A stretch of DNA of 54,584 nt from an uncultured Bacteroidota bacterium (GTDB lineage Bacteria; Bacteroidota; Bacteroidia; Chitinophagales; Chitinophagaceae): positions 1 through 54,584 of the forward strand of contig CAJBRT010000215.1 in assembly GCA_903958045.1 (NCBI GenBank). Direction: 5' to 3'. Positions within the stretch are counted from its first letter, which is position 1. Each line of letters starts with the position of its first letter. Of the stretch, positions 27,877-37,876 are shown one piece after another. The notes under the pieces are model-generated. The model was not told where the DNA came from. It saw only the letters and a list, made by a program, of their open reading frames with translations, and ran no database searches. The translations under genes were made by a program, and so were the position numbers.

Positions 27877-28413
27877 TTAAAACTTGTTCTTCCACATCAT
27901 GCTCTCAATTGGCTTGTTGGGTTGACCTGAGTATTTAGCGTTAGACTTTTGGTTGTACTTCACTTCAATTTCGCCATCCACCGGGAAATAAATGAGTTGC
28001 CCGATAGGCATGCCCTTGTAGACACGCACGGGTTGCTTACAAGAAATTTCTAGTGTCCAGTTACCACAAAATCCTACGTCACCTTTACCGGCCGTTGCGT
28101 GGATGTCTATGCCCAAACGACCCGTAGAAGATTTACCTTCTAAAAACGGAACGTGTGCATGTGTTTCTGTGTATTCAAGTGTTACGCCTAAATAAAATTT
28201 ACTAGGTTCTAGCACGATACCTTCATCCGGAATTTCAAAATATTCGATGGTGTTGTGCTTTTTTGCGTCAAGTACTTCATCTACATAAAGCGCCATGGTA
28301 CTTCCTAGGTGAACGTCATAACTATTACTACCTAAATCAGCCCTGTCATAAGGTACAACCTTGATCGTTCCTTTCTCCATTTCTTCTAAAATACGCTTGT
28401 CTGTCAGAATCAT
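27877..28413 (-). CDS. dcd: dCTP deaminase
   Basis: MILTDKRILEEMEKG, SNSYDVHLGSTMALYV, EGKSSTGRLGIDIHATAGKGDVGFCGNWTLEI. Confidence 0.94.
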   Translation of the reverse strand: MILTDKRILEEMEKGTIKVVPYDRADLGSNSYDVHLGSTMALYVDEVLDAKKHNTIEYFEIPDEGIVLEPSKFYLGVTLEYTETHAHVPFLEGKSSTGRLGIDIHATAGKGDVGFCGNWTLEISCKQPVRVYKGMPIGQLIYFPVDGEIEVKYNQKSNAKYSGQPNKPIESMMWKNKF

Positions 28414-28483
28414 TTTTGTGTTTATTTATGGTTGGAATGCAAATAAATCTTAAATCTGCAAACTAAACCGCTATTATTGTAAG

Positions 28484-29110
28484 ATGCCACTCTTTTATCA
28501 ACAAAATATTAACGACAGCACCCGCCTTGCCATATGGGATTTGCAGGAAGAGGAAGCTTTTTTTGGGGGATTTACAGAGATTGTGCACCCACAAAAAAGG
28601 CTACAACACCTTGGTGGACGCTATTTGCTGTCTTTTTTGTTTCCAAATTTTGATATGGCAGCCATTGCTATTGCGGCGTCTAAAAAGCCTTTTTTACCTG
28701 ACGGCTCTTTTCAGTTTTCTATTTCCCATTGCACCCAGTTTGCGGCGGCCCTGGTCAGTAGCACCCAGCGGGTTGGTATCGATATCGAAACCATTACAGA
28801 AAGAGTGCACCGGATCAGGCACAAATTTTTACATGCATCGGAGCATGAAATGTTGGGAAAAAACGCTTCTGAGGTACTTACGCTTACGGCGCAGCTCACT
28901 ATTATTTGGTCTGCAAAAGAAGCTATGTTTAAATGGTGGGGAACTGGCAACATTGATTTTAGCGAGCAAATGATATTGGATCAAATGCCAGTAGCACAAA
29001 ACGGAATTTTGCCGGCAAAGTTTATAGAAAAAAATGGCACCGAGCATCCGCTTGTGTTACATTACAAGGTACTAGATGCTATTTGTTTGGTTTGGGTGTG
29101 TAGCAAATAA
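28484..29110 (+). CDS. 4'-phosphopantetheinyl transferase superfamily protein
   Basis: FSISHCTQFAAALVSSTQRVGIDIETITERVHRIRHKFLHASE…IIWSAKEAMFKWWG. Confidence 0.9.
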   Translation: MPLFYQQNINDSTRLAIWDLQEEEAFFGGFTEIVHPQKRLQHLGGRYLLSFLFPNFDMAAIAIAASKKPFLPDGSFQFSISHCTQFAAALVSSTQRVGIDIETITERVHRIRHKFLHASEHEMLGKNASEVLTLTAQLTIIWSAKEAMFKWWGTGNIDFSEQMILDQMPVAQNGILPAKFIEKNGTEHPLVLHYKVLDAICLVWVCSK

Positions 29111-29130
29111 TATTACTTTACTGAAACAAA

Positions 29131-29153
29131 AAACCCAGAACATGTCTGGGTTT
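29131..29153 (-). terminator. Terminator downstream of tRNA-Leu
   Basis: aaacccaga-acatg-tctgggttt with a T-rich run on the minus strand. Confidence 0.75.
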
Positions 29154-29154
29154 G

Positions 29155-29240
29155 TGCGGAAGAGGAGATTCGAACTCCCACGCCCGGTAAAAGGCGCTAC
29201 CACCTCAAGGTAGTGCGTCTACCAATTTCGCCACCTCCGC
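29155..29240 (-). tRNA. tRNA-Leu (anticodon GAG), CCA not encoded
   Basis: Minus strand GCGGAGGTGGCGAAATTGGTAGACGCACTACCTTGAGGTGGTAGCGCCTTTTACCGGGCGTGGGAGTTCGAATCTCCTCTTCCGCA; acceptor, D, anticodon (CTACC-TTGAGGT-GGTAG), long variable and T arms fold by eye. Confidence 0.95.
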
Positions 29241-29256
29241 AGGCTTTTTGGGGATG

Positions 29257-29264
29257 CAAATGTA
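29257..29264 (-). promoter_or_regulatory. -7 element TACATTTG upstream of tRNA-Leu
   Basis: Matches TAnnTTTG, 16 nt upstream of the tRNA 5' end. Confidence 0.5.
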
Positions 29265-29312
29265 TAGTAAAAGCGCAAAATTTCGTACTAAAATTTACAG
29301 TTGCAAGGGTAT

Positions 29313-31091
29313 TTACATTCTTTCCGGTACAGGGATACCTAATACACCCATACCCGTTTTAAGGGTTTTGGCGGTTAGTGCTGCGAGCTGCAACCTGAGT
29401 ATTTTCTTTTCTTCGGTTTCCGCATTGGTGATAGAATGCTCTGCGTACAATGCGTTAAATGTTTTGGCTAGGTTAAATATAAATATCGCCACTTTAGAAG
29501 GGTCCATTGCAGTAGCGGCGTCTTCAAGCATGCTGGTAAACTGCTCCAACTGTATGGTCACTTCTTTTTCGAGCGGTAATAGTGGGGTAGCGGTTCCTGA
29601 ATGCTCAACCTTAGTGGCGCTTTCCGCTTTTCTTAAAATACTTTTTATCCTTGCGTGTGTGTACTGAATAAACGGTCCGGTAAATCCATGAAAATCGATA
29701 CTCTCTTCTGGATTAAAGATCATTTTCTTTTTAGGATCAACTCTTAATAAGAAAAATTTAAGCGCACCAAGTCCAATTGTATGGTAGAGCGTTTCTAATT
29801 CTGCTGCTGTAAAATCTTTAACCTTACCAAGCTCTTCTGTTTTTTGTTTGGCAATATCAATCATGGCGGCCACTAAATCATCGGCGTCTACAACGGTGCC
29901 TTCTCTACTTTTCATTTTGCCGGTAGGTAATTCCACCATGCCATAACTTAAATGATAAATACCATCGGCAGCAGGTAAAGCCAGTTTTTGACAAATTAAT
30001 TTGAGCACTTTAAAGTGATAATTTTGTTCGTCGCCTACTACATAAATACTTTGGTTGGCATTAAACTCTTTTTGCTTGGTTTGCGCAAGTCCAATGTCTT
30101 GTGTGATATACACGGATGTGCCATCTTTTCGTTGCACTAATTTTTCATCAAGGCCATCGGTGGTTAAATCAATCCAAACACTACCATCTTCTTTTTTGTA
30201 AAATACGTTTTTAGTGAGGCCATATTCTACCAGGTCTTTACCAAGTAAATAGGTTTCACTTTCATAATATGTTTTATCAAAATCGCTTCCAATACTTTTA
30301 TAGGTTACGTCAAATCCTTCGTATACCCATCCGTTCATATTACGCCACAACTCAATTACAGCGGGGTCTCCGGCTTCCCAGTCCAGTAGCATTTTTTGGG
30401 TTGCTTTCATAATGGGCGCTTCCTTTTCTGCAAGCTCAGAAGTCATGCCACCCGCAACTAAACCAGCAACCTCTGCTTTATATGCGTCATTAAATTTTAC
30501 ATAATAATCGCCCACAAAATGATCGCCCTTTTTTCCTGTCGAATTTGGCGTTGCACCATTCGAAAAAAGTTGCCAAGCAATCATACTTTTACAAATATGA
30601 ATACCTCTATCATTTACGATACAAGTTTTAACGACTTTATTGCCGGCCGCTTCCAAAATAGCTGCAATACTCCAACCTAAAAAGTTGTTGCGTAAATGCC
30701 CAAGGTGAAGTGGTTTGTTGGTATTAGGTGAAGAGTATTCTACCATCACCGTTTTACCAGTAGCAGCTGCGTTTGTTTGACCAGCGGTTTCGTTATGTAT
30801 AAACCCATGCCAAAAAGCATCTGAAATGGTAATATTTAAAAATCCTTTAATGGTATTGTGTGCGGTAAATAAATGAGGGTGTGAATGTACTAAATGATTA
30901 CCCAGCGCTTCGCCAAGTGCATCTGGAGATAATTTTAATTCTTTTACAAAAGCAAATAATACAACGGTATAATTGCCTTCAAATTCTGGCTTTGTGGCAT
31001 TTACTAAAATGGCACTAGGAGGTACCGATACCTGGTATAAGCTAAAAAGGGCTTCTGACGCTGCTTTTTTGAGTTGATCTACAAGATGCAT
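29313..31091 (-). CDS. argS: Arginyl-tRNA synthetase
   Basis: VEYSSPNTNKPLHLGHLRNNFLGWSIA, YGMVELPTGKMKSREGTVVDADDLV. Confidence 0.96.
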   Translation of the reverse strand: MHLVDQLKKAASEALFSLYQVSVPPSAILVNATKPEFEGNYTVVLFAFVKELKLSPDALGEALGNHLVHSHPHLFTAHNTIKGFLNITISDAFWHGFIHNETAGQTNAAATGKTVMVEYSSPNTNKPLHLGHLRNNFLGWSIAAILEAAGNKVVKTCIVNDRGIHICKSMIAWQLFSNGATPNSTGKKGDHFVGDYYVKFNDAYKAEVAGLVAGGMTSELAEKEAPIMKATQKMLLDWEAGDPAVIELWRNMNGWVYEGFDVTYKSIGSDFDKTYYESETYLLGKDLVEYGLTKNVFYKKEDGSVWIDLTTDGLDEKLVQRKDGTSVYITQDIGLAQTKQKEFNANQSIYVVGDEQNYHFKVLKLICQKLALPAADGIYHLSYGMVELPTGKMKSREGTVVDADDLVAAMIDIAKQKTEELGKVKDFTAAELETLYHTIGLGALKFFLLRVDPKKKMIFNPEESIDFHGFTGPFIQYTHARIKSILRKAESATKVEHSGTATPLLPLEKEVTIQLEQFTSMLEDAATAMDPSKVAIFIFNLAKTFNALYAEHSITNAETEEKKILRLQLAALTAKTLKTGMGVLGIPVPERM

Positions 31092-31115
31092 GAATATCTA
31101 TTTGTTTGGCCGTTG

Positions 31116-31123
31116 CAAAAGTA
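31116..31123 (-). promoter_or_regulatory. -7 element TACTTTTG upstream of argS
   Basis: Matches TAnnTTTG, 24 nt before the ATG. Confidence 0.5.
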
Positions 31124-31153
31124 ATTAATTAAGGGCTACCTTCGTCCACTAGT

Positions 31154-31660
31154 ATGCAAAAGCTGCACGAACATATCCGCGGAGGGATCTTACAGCTAGT
31201 AGATTTGTTTTATCCGCTTTTTAGGCGCATCATGCCCCATCAAACCTTTAGGTATGCGGCTTGTGGTGGCTTTAATACCGTTTTGGATTTAAGTTTATTT
31301 TTTGTGAGCTACAATTATTTGTTCCTTAAAGAGCCCCAGCATATTGGCCCGCTTACCATTAGCCCACATATTGCCTCTTTTTTATCTGCCTTTTTGGTAA
31401 CGTTTCCAATTGGGTTTTACCTAAGCAGATACGTGGTTTTTCAAGAATCATCGGTAGCCAAAAAAGTGCAATTGTTTCGTTATTTTATGGTTGTACTTGG
31501 TAGTCTTATCTTGAACTATATTTTTCTAAAACTCTTTGTAGAAGTGTTTGGCTGGTATCCTACACCATCAAAATTAGCCACCACCGTTTTTGTGGTTGCC
31601 TTTAGTTATTACATGCAAAAATACTTTACGTTTAAAGCGGTTGAGGCAGGAGCGGATTAA
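31154..31660 (+). CDS. GtrA-family membrane protein
   Basis: Four-TM pattern; FRYAACGGFNTVLDLSLFFVSYN…FPIGFYLSRYVVF…RYFMVVLGSLILNYIFLKLF. Confidence 0.87.
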   Translation: MQKLHEHIRGGILQLVDLFYPLFRRIMPHQTFRYAACGGFNTVLDLSLFFVSYNYLFLKEPQHIGPLTISPHIASFLSAFLVTFPIGFYLSRYVVFQESSVAKKVQLFRYFMVVLGSLILNYIFLKLFVEVFGWYPTPSKLATTVFVVAFSYYMQKYFTFKAVEAGAD

Positions 31661-31667
31661 AACTGCA

Positions 31668-33443
31668 TCAAGGTTTTTGAACGTATTTAAAAAGGCTCCC
31701 CGTTTTTTCAGTCACCCCAAATGCATTTTTGTAATCTGGTCCGGTGTATTCTAGCACAATGCTTTTGTTTGCCATAACACCGCCTGCATTTTTTGTTGGC
31801 AATGCTGTAAACACAGCAGGAAAAACGCCCGTTAAACTATCTGTTATGGTAAAGCCGCTGATGCTATGTAAGCGCCAGCTAGCCGACTCGTTACCCAGTA
31901 CTTCAAAATGATAGCGTCCAGTGCTGTCAATGTTTGTAAGCCATGTAAGCGGATACTCAAAATTATACGGGCCCCAATTTGTAATGCGCATTTCTTCTAA
32001 ACCATGCCTAAAAGTGGAGAGTGGGGTACTGGTTGCTTTTACTTTTTGTAAGCGGTTGTCTACTGCATAATCGAGCCCTACTTCTTCATTTTCTTTGGTG
32101 GAATCCATTTCATGAATACGTGCTCCTAATTTGTAGCGCTGTCCGGTATTGGTTTTGGTATTGCCACTCAAATAAATACTATCGGTACCCATAATATCAT
32201 ATACCGTATTGTTGTTGTCAAAACTATTGGTAGCGATATAGTAGTTTTTACTGTCTGTATTTTTTAGTTGAGGATATTTCCAGTCAGCAGGTTGCGTTTC
32301 GCGCGACCATAATTTAATGCCGGTTTTATCTCCTTTAAAACTATTGAGTGCAATGTTGATATTTTGTCCATGCTCTATCGCAATGGCAATTCTATTGTCT
32401 GAAAAAATATTGTCTGTAATATCTGTTTCAAAACTATAACCACCCCATACGCCATGGTCACAATGTGTAATGGTGTTTTTCATAATGAGGTTGCTGCTAA
32501 ACGTAACTTCTACGCCATTGGTGGGTGCATACGAAAAATCGTTACCATAAATAAAATTATCGTTACAGCCGCCAAGCCCAGTATCCATAGTGGTTTGGCC
32601 AGCCCATAAAAAAAATCCATCACCAGAGTGTGTAGCAGAATTAAAAGCAAAAATATTGTGGTTGCACTGTTCAAACACCAGTATCGCAGCGCTGTCTTGT
32701 CCTCTTCTGTATTTTTTATAATGATAGCCGCGCACATTAAAATCAAGCGTATTGTGGTTGATATTATTATAGGAGCTTTTATAAAGGCCAATGCCTATGC
32801 CTGAGTTAAACGAAAAATTATTATCCGAAACAAGTGCATCATTACAACTGGTAAGCATGAGCCCGCACTGTCCGTTGGTCACTGTATTATTTGTAATGGT
32901 TGCACCCTTAGAATTTTTGATATAAATACCCGCACCATAACGCATCCATTCGTCTTTTTCGTTTTGGTGAAAACTCATCCAGTCATCTTCATTTTCTTTT
33001 TCAAAATTACTTTTTAGGGCGTCTCTATAATTGTAGCTTAGGTCACAATTGTCGATGGTAAGCGCTTCCACACTATCTGCTTTAATGCCAATTTTATAGC
33101 CTTTAATAGTGGCGTTTTTGATGGTGATATGACTAGACCCTGGTTTAATTTCGATGGCAATTCCTGTAAACTGGTTGGGTGCATAAGAGGGCTTATTGCC
33201 AGCCCCATCTAGTACCACGCCGGCTAAATCAAGCACTATGTTTTTGCCTTCTATAATAATCACACCACCCTGTTTTTGAATGGCATTGGTATCTGTTGTG
33301 GGGAGGGAATAATGACCGGGTGCCACCAAAATGGTCTTTTTAATGTGCAACCCAACTGACGGAATGGTTGCTTTTTGGGCTTCAAGCCTGACATTTAGGG
33401 TGGTGGCAGCAATAACCAAGAGGAGTAAAACAAAGCTTCTCAT
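31668..33443 (-). CDS. Secreted right-handed parallel beta-helix (NosD/CASH-like) protein
   Basis: Signal peptide; repeated NxITNNTVTNGQCGLMLTSCNDALVSDNNFSFNSGIGIGLYKSSYNNINHNTLDFN coils. Confidence 0.87.
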   Translation of the reverse strand: MRSFVLLLLVIAATTLNVRLEAQKATIPSVGLHIKKTILVAPGHYSLPTTDTNAIQKQGGVIIIEGKNIVLDLAGVVLDGAGNKPSYAPNQFTGIAIEIKPGSSHITIKNATIKGYKIGIKADSVEALTIDNCDLSYNYRDALKSNFEKENEDDWMSFHQNEKDEWMRYGAGIYIKNSKGATITNNTVTNGQCGLMLTSCNDALVSDNNFSFNSGIGIGLYKSSYNNINHNTLDFNVRGYHYKKYRRGQDSAAILVFEQCNHNIFAFNSATHSGDGFFLWAGQTTMDTGLGGCNDNFIYGNDFSYAPTNGVEVTFSSNLIMKNTITHCDHGVWGGYSFETDITDNIFSDNRIAIAIEHGQNINIALNSFKGDKTGIKLWSRETQPADWKYPQLKNTDSKNYYIATNSFDNNNTVYDIMGTDSIYLSGNTKTNTGQRYKLGARIHEMDSTKENEEVGLDYAVDNRLQKVKATSTPLSTFRHGLEEMRITNWGPYNFEYPLTWLTNIDSTGRYHFEVLGNESASWRLHSISGFTITDSLTGVFPAVFTALPTKNAGGVMANKSIVLEYTGPDYKNAFGVTEKTGSLFKYVQKP

Positions 33444-33554
33444 GCTTAAAACTACCTATTTTGGCTAAAAAAGGCTGACATTTTTGCACTTTTTGGCTAG
33501 ATGGCATAAAGATTGGGTATATACCCTTGATTATTCATCTGAAATTCAATTTAT

Positions 33555-35456
33555 ATGGGAAAAATAATAGGCATTGACCTCGGTACCACAAACAGTTGCG
33601 TAGCCGTAATGGAAGGTAATGAACCAGTTGTAATTGCAAATGATGAAGGACGTAGAACTACGCCTTCTGTAGTTGCCTTTTTAAAAAATGGCGAGCGTAA
33701 AGTAGGGGATCCTGCTAAGCGTCAGGCCATCACAAATCCTCAAAACACCATTACCAGCGTTAAGCGTTTTATGGGTCGTCGTTTTGATGAAGTAACCGAA
33801 GAAATTAGTCATTGGAGTTATAACGTTGCAAAGGGTGATAACAACACCGTTCGTGTAGCGATAGATGATCGTATGTACACACCACAAGAAATTTCTGCGA
33901 TGGTTTTACAAAAAATGAAAAAAACCGCCGAAGATTATTTAGGCCACGAAGTAACAGATGCTGTAATTACAGTGCCTGCCTACTTTAACGATGCACAGCG
34001 TCAGGCTACCAAAGAAGCTGGTGAAATTGCAGGCTTAAACGTTCGTCGTATTGTAAACGAACCAACAGCTGCTGCACTTGCTTATGGCTTAGACAAAAAA
34101 AATGCAGAACAAAAAATTGCGGTGTTTGACTTAGGTGGTGGTACGTTTGACGTATCGGTACTTGATTTAGGCGATGGCGTATTTGAAGTAAAATCTACCA
34201 ATGGTGATACACACTTAGGGGGTGACGACTTTGATAAAGTTATCATGGACTTTTTAGCCGACGAATTTAAAAATCAAGAAGCCATTGATTTACGTAAAGA
34301 CCCTATGGCACTTCAACGTTTAAAAGAAGCTGCCGAAAAAGCAAAAGTAGAATTAAGTTCTTCTGCCGAAACAGAAATTAACTTACCCTACATCACAGCG
34401 GTTGATGGTGTGCCTAAGCACTTAGTGGTAAAATTAACAAGAGCAAAATTTGAATCTCTTGCGGATAGTTTATTTGCACGTTGTTTGAAGCCTTGTGAAG
34501 CGGCATTAAAAGATGCTGGTTACAGCACTTCCGATATTGATGAAATTATTTTAGTAGGGGGTTCTACGCGTATTCCTAAGGTGCAAGAGATTGTAGAAAA
34601 ATTCTTTGGTAAAAAACCAAACCGCGGTGTTAACCCAGATGAGGTTGTTGCACTCGGTGCAGCGATTCAGGGTGCAGTATTAACCGGAGAAGTAAAAGAT
34701 GTATTGTTATTAGACGTTACACCACTTGGCCTAGGTATCGAAACCATGGGTAGCGTAATGACAACCATGATTCCTTCTAACACAACCATTCCAACTAAAA
34801 AAACAGAAGTATATTCTACAGCGAGCGATAACCAACCGGGTGTTCAAATCCATGTATTACAAGGAGAGCGTCCAATGGCCAATCAAAATAAGAGCTTAGG
34901 TATCTTTAATTTAGATGGTATTCCGCCAGCACCAAGAGGTGTTCCTCAAATCGAAGTAACTTTTGATATCGATGCAAATGGTATTTTAAGTGTACACGCA
35001 AAAGATAAGGGTACTGGTAAAGAACAAAAAATTAGAATTGAAGCGGGTAGTGGTTTAAGCAAGGAAGAAATTGAAAAAATGAAAGCCGAAGCTAAAGCCA
35101 ACGAAGCAACTGATAAAGAAGCTCGTGAAAAAGTAGAAAAATTAAACCAAGCCGATAGCTTAATTTTCCAAACGGAAAAGCAGTTCAAAGAGTTTGGTGA
35201 TAAAATTTCTGCCGATAAAAAAGAGCCCATCGAAGCAGCGCTTACAAAATTAAAAGAAGCGCATAAAAATCAGGACATTCCAGCTATCGACGCTGCTATG
35301 GCCGAAATGAATACTGCTTGGACGGCTGCTTCTGAAGAAATCTACAAGGCGCAACAAGCTGCTGGCCCAGAAGCGGGTGCTGCCGGTGCTGACGCAGGTG
35401 GTGCACAACCACAAAATGATAATGTAGAAGACGCGCAGTTTGAAGAAGTGAAATAG
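33555..35456 (+). CDS. dnaK: Chaperone DnaK
   Basis: [42 protein letters not shown]…. Confidence 0.98.
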   Translation: MGKIIGIDLGTTNSCVAVMEGNEPVVIANDEGRRTTPSVVAFLKNGERKVGDPAKRQAITNPQNTITSVKRFMGRRFDEVTEEISHWSYNVAKGDNNTVRVAIDDRMYTPQEISAMVLQKMKKTAEDYLGHEVTDAVITVPAYFNDAQRQATKEAGEIAGLNVRRIVNEPTAAALAYGLDKKNAEQKIAVFDLGGGTFDVSVLDLGDGVFEVKSTNGDTHLGGDDFDKVIMDFLADEFKNQEAIDLRKDPMALQRLKEAAEKAKVELSSSAETEINLPYITAVDGVPKHLVVKLTRAKFESLADSLFARCLKPCEAALKDAGYSTSDIDEIILVGGSTRIPKVQEIVEKFFGKKPNRGVNPDEVVALGAAIQGAVLTGEVKDVLLLDVTPLGLGIETMGSVMTTMIPSNTTIPTKKTEVYSTASDNQPGVQIHVLQGERPMANQNKSLGIFNLDGIPPAPRGVPQIEVTFDIDANGILSVHAKDKGTGKEQKIRIEAGSGLSKEEIEKMKAEAKANEATDKEAREKVEKLNQADSLIFQTEKQFKEFGDKISADKKEPIEAALTKLKEAHKNQDIPAIDAAMAEMNTAWTAASEEIYKAQQAAGPEAGAAGADAGGAQPQNDNVEDAQFEEVK

Positions 35457-35475
35457 GTTTTACATAGGATGAATA

Positions 35476-35511
35476 AAAAAAGTCCCCTGTGTTTTCACAG
35501 GGGACTTTTTT
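35476..35511. terminator. Bidirectional terminator between dnaK and the methyltransferase gene
   Basis: AAAAAAGTCCCCTGTG-TTTT-CACAGGGGACTTTTTT, perfect 16-bp stem. Confidence 0.93.
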
Positions 35512-35526
35512 ATGTATACAATTTTG

Positions 35527-36507
35527 TTATTTAATAATGCGGTAGCACCAGCGTTTTAGTTTTCCTTCAAAATCAAAACCAGTAGTGGATTTAGTAATAT
35601 CTTTAATACTGGTTGCTTTAATGCCCGCTTCGTCTAAAATAAATTTTGTATAGTTCGTGCTAAAATAAAGCGTGCCACCGGTTGTTGTTGCTGCAAGCAT
35701 ATCATTGATCAGTTCTACGTGGTCCCTTTGAATGTCTAAAAAATCTTTCATACGCTTACTATTACTAAACGTAGGAGGGTCCATTACAATCAAATCAAAA
35801 CTATTTGGTGCTAGGGTTTTCAAATACTGTTTAACATCGGCGTGGATATAAAAATATTTGCTAGGGTCTTTTAATAAATTAATTGCCATATTGGTTTCGG
35901 CCCAACTCAAATAGGTTTTGGATAAATCCACCGACGTTACCGTGGCTGCTTCACCAGCTGCCGCATACACCGAAAAAGATCCCGTGTAACAAAATAAATT
36001 AAGGAACCTTTTGTCTTTTGCTTCTTTGCGCACCATTTCACGCGTGATGCGGTGGTCTAAAAACAAGCCGGTATCTAAATAGTCGGTTAGGTTTACTTGA
36101 AATTTTAAATCGTTTTCAAGCACCGTAAAAAATTCCTGCTTGGTATCTACTTTCTCGTACTGCTCGTCTCTATGAGACATTTTTTTTCTTTCACGCTTGT
36201 AAATACTAGTAAGCGGCGTGCCGGTTACTTCGCTAATAATGTCAAGAGAGGGTTGAAGCCAGGCATCATGCTCTTCATCGGTCATGCCATGCCTTCTTAC
36301 ATATTCTGAAACATAAATTTTATTTTCGTAGGCTTCTATGCAAAATGGAAATTCGGGAAGGTCATGCTCGTATATGCGGTAGCAGCCCACACCGGTGCGC
36401 CTAGCAATTTTACTGCGGTGCTTAAACACTTTGGTAAGTCTATTGCTAAACATTTCTAGCTTTTGGGCTAGCGGTAATCCTTGTTTTTTTTCTATTTCTT
36501 CTTCCAT
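35527..36507 (-). CDS. Class I SAM-dependent methyltransferase resembling the RlmK half of RlmKL
   Basis: RVGCYRIYEHDLPEFPFCIEAYENKIYVSEYVRRH, LNLFCYTGSFSVYAAAGEAATVTSVDLSKTYLSWAETNMAIN, VMDPPTFSNSKRMKDFLDIQRDH. Confidence 0.87.
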   Translation of the reverse strand: MEEEIEKKQGLPLAQKLEMFSNRLTKVFKHRSKIARRTGVGCYRIYEHDLPEFPFCIEAYENKIYVSEYVRRHGMTDEEHDAWLQPSLDIISEVTGTPLTSIYKRERKKMSHRDEQYEKVDTKQEFFTVLENDLKFQVNLTDYLDTGLFLDHRITREMVRKEAKDKRFLNLFCYTGSFSVYAAAGEAATVTSVDLSKTYLSWAETNMAINLLKDPSKYFYIHADVKQYLKTLAPNSFDLIVMDPPTFSNSKRMKDFLDIQRDHVELINDMLAATTTGGTLYFSTNYTKFILDEAGIKATSIKDITKSTTGFDFEGKLKRWCYRIIK

Positions 36508-36510
36508 CGA

Positions 36511-37701
36511 TTATTGTAAAGCCGCGAGTGCGTCTTTGATGCGCGCCCATGCTTTTTCAATATTTTGCATGCTATTTGCAAAAGAGAAACGAACACAATT
36601 AGGCTCTCCAAATGCATCACCCATTACACTAGAAACATGCGCTGTATTTAACAAGTACATGCTAAAATCTGCGGCGTTTTTAATGGTTTCACCGTTTACA
36701 GATTTTCCATAATAGGCACTTACATCAGGGAATACATAAAAAGCACCTTGTGGTTCAAAGCAAATAAAACCTGGCATTGCTTTCACAAGCTCAAGGGTTC
36801 TTGTTCTTCTGCGTGTAAACTCTTCCGTCATTTCTTGAGAAGGTCTTAAATCGCCAGTAAGTGCAGCAACGGCAGCTTTTTGCGTAATTGAACAAGTACC
36901 ACTTGTAAACTGACCTTGTAATTTTTCCATGGCTTTTGCAATGGTGGTGTTTGAAGCGGTATAACCAAGTCTCCAACCGGTCATTGCAAAACCTTTACTC
37001 AAACCATTGATGACAACAACGCGGTCTTTGATGTCAGCAAATTGCGCAATGCTTTCGTGCTTGCCTTCAAAGTTGATATATTCGTAAATTTCGTCCGATA
37101 AAATAATAATGTTAGGGTGTTTTTTAAACACTTCTACAAGCGCTGTTAATTCTTGTAAAGTATATACGGCGCCAGAAGGATTACATGGCGACGAAAACAT
37201 AAACACTTTTGTTTTGGGTGTTATTGCTGCTTCTAATTCGGCGGCAGTGGTTTTAAACTGGTTGGCCACCGTTGTTCTAATTTCAACCACTTTACCACGC
37301 GCAATTTTTACAAGTTCCGAATACGTAACCCAGTAAGGTGTTGGAATCACCACTTCATCACCATCATCAACAAGCGCTAAAATAGCATTTGCTAAACTTT
37401 GCTTGGCACCAGTTGATGTCACAATATTTTCAGGGAGGTAATCTAAATTGTTATCTCTTTTTAATTTGGTACAAACCGCTTCTCTTAAATCAGCAAATCC
37501 AGCAACAGGGGTGTAGTGGCTCCAGTTATCGTTGATGGCTTTTATGGCAGCATCTTTAATGTGCTGGGGGGTATCAAAATCAGGTTCTCCTAAACTAAGG
37601 TCAATAACATCAATACCTTTTGCCCTTAATTCACGACCTAATTTGGCCATTTTGAGGGTTTCTGGTTCTGCGAAACGGTCAAGGAGTGTAGAAAGTTGCA
37701 T
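36511..37701 (-). CDS. Class I PLP-dependent aminotransferase (aspartate aminotransferase type)
   Basis: DLSLGEPDFDTPQHIKDAA, SSPCNPSGAVYTLQEL, LSDEIYEYINFEGKHESIA, NGLSKGFAMTGWRLGY. Confidence 0.92.
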   Translation of the reverse strand: MQLSTLLDRFAEPETLKMAKLGRELRAKGIDVIDLSLGEPDFDTPQHIKDAAIKAINDNWSHYTPVAGFADLREAVCTKLKRDNNLDYLPENIVTSTGAKQSLANAILALVDDGDEVVIPTPYWVTYSELVKIARGKVVEIRTTVANQFKTTAAELEAAITPKTKVFMFSSPCNPSGAVYTLQELTALVEVFKKHPNIIILSDEIYEYINFEGKHESIAQFADIKDRVVVINGLSKGFAMTGWRLGYTASNTTIAKAMEKLQGQFTSGTCSITQKAAVAALTGDLRPSQEMTEEFTRRRTRTLELVKAMPGFICFEPQGAFYVFPDVSAYYGKSVNGETIKNAADFSMYLLNTAHVSSVMGDAFGEPNCVRFSFANSMQNIEKAWARIKDALAALQ

Positions 37702-37852
37702 GCTTACTTTTATTAAATTATGTTAAATGGGTTCGATTGCGAAGCAAAGTTCGTGAATCTTGGCATACCATACCGCCATCAAAAGCAGGGGAACGCTTAA
37801 TGGGGATAAGTTAGGCTCGGTTTAAAAACGTCCAATTTTTGCTAACTTTCGT

Positions 37853-37860
37853 TAGTTTTG
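37853..37860 (+). promoter_or_regulatory. -7 element TAGTTTTG upstream of sdaA
   Basis: Matches TAnnTTTG, 16 nt before the ATG. Confidence 0.45.
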
Positions 37861-37876
37861 TAAGAACAACGATTGT

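Noticed and set aside
28527-28973. 148-aa ORF in another frame inside the phosphopantetheinyl transferase gene
   Set aside because: Overlaps a gene with clear motifs; no recognisable domain.
29248-29667. 139-aa ORF antisense to argS
   Set aside because: Shadow of a conserved coding sequence.
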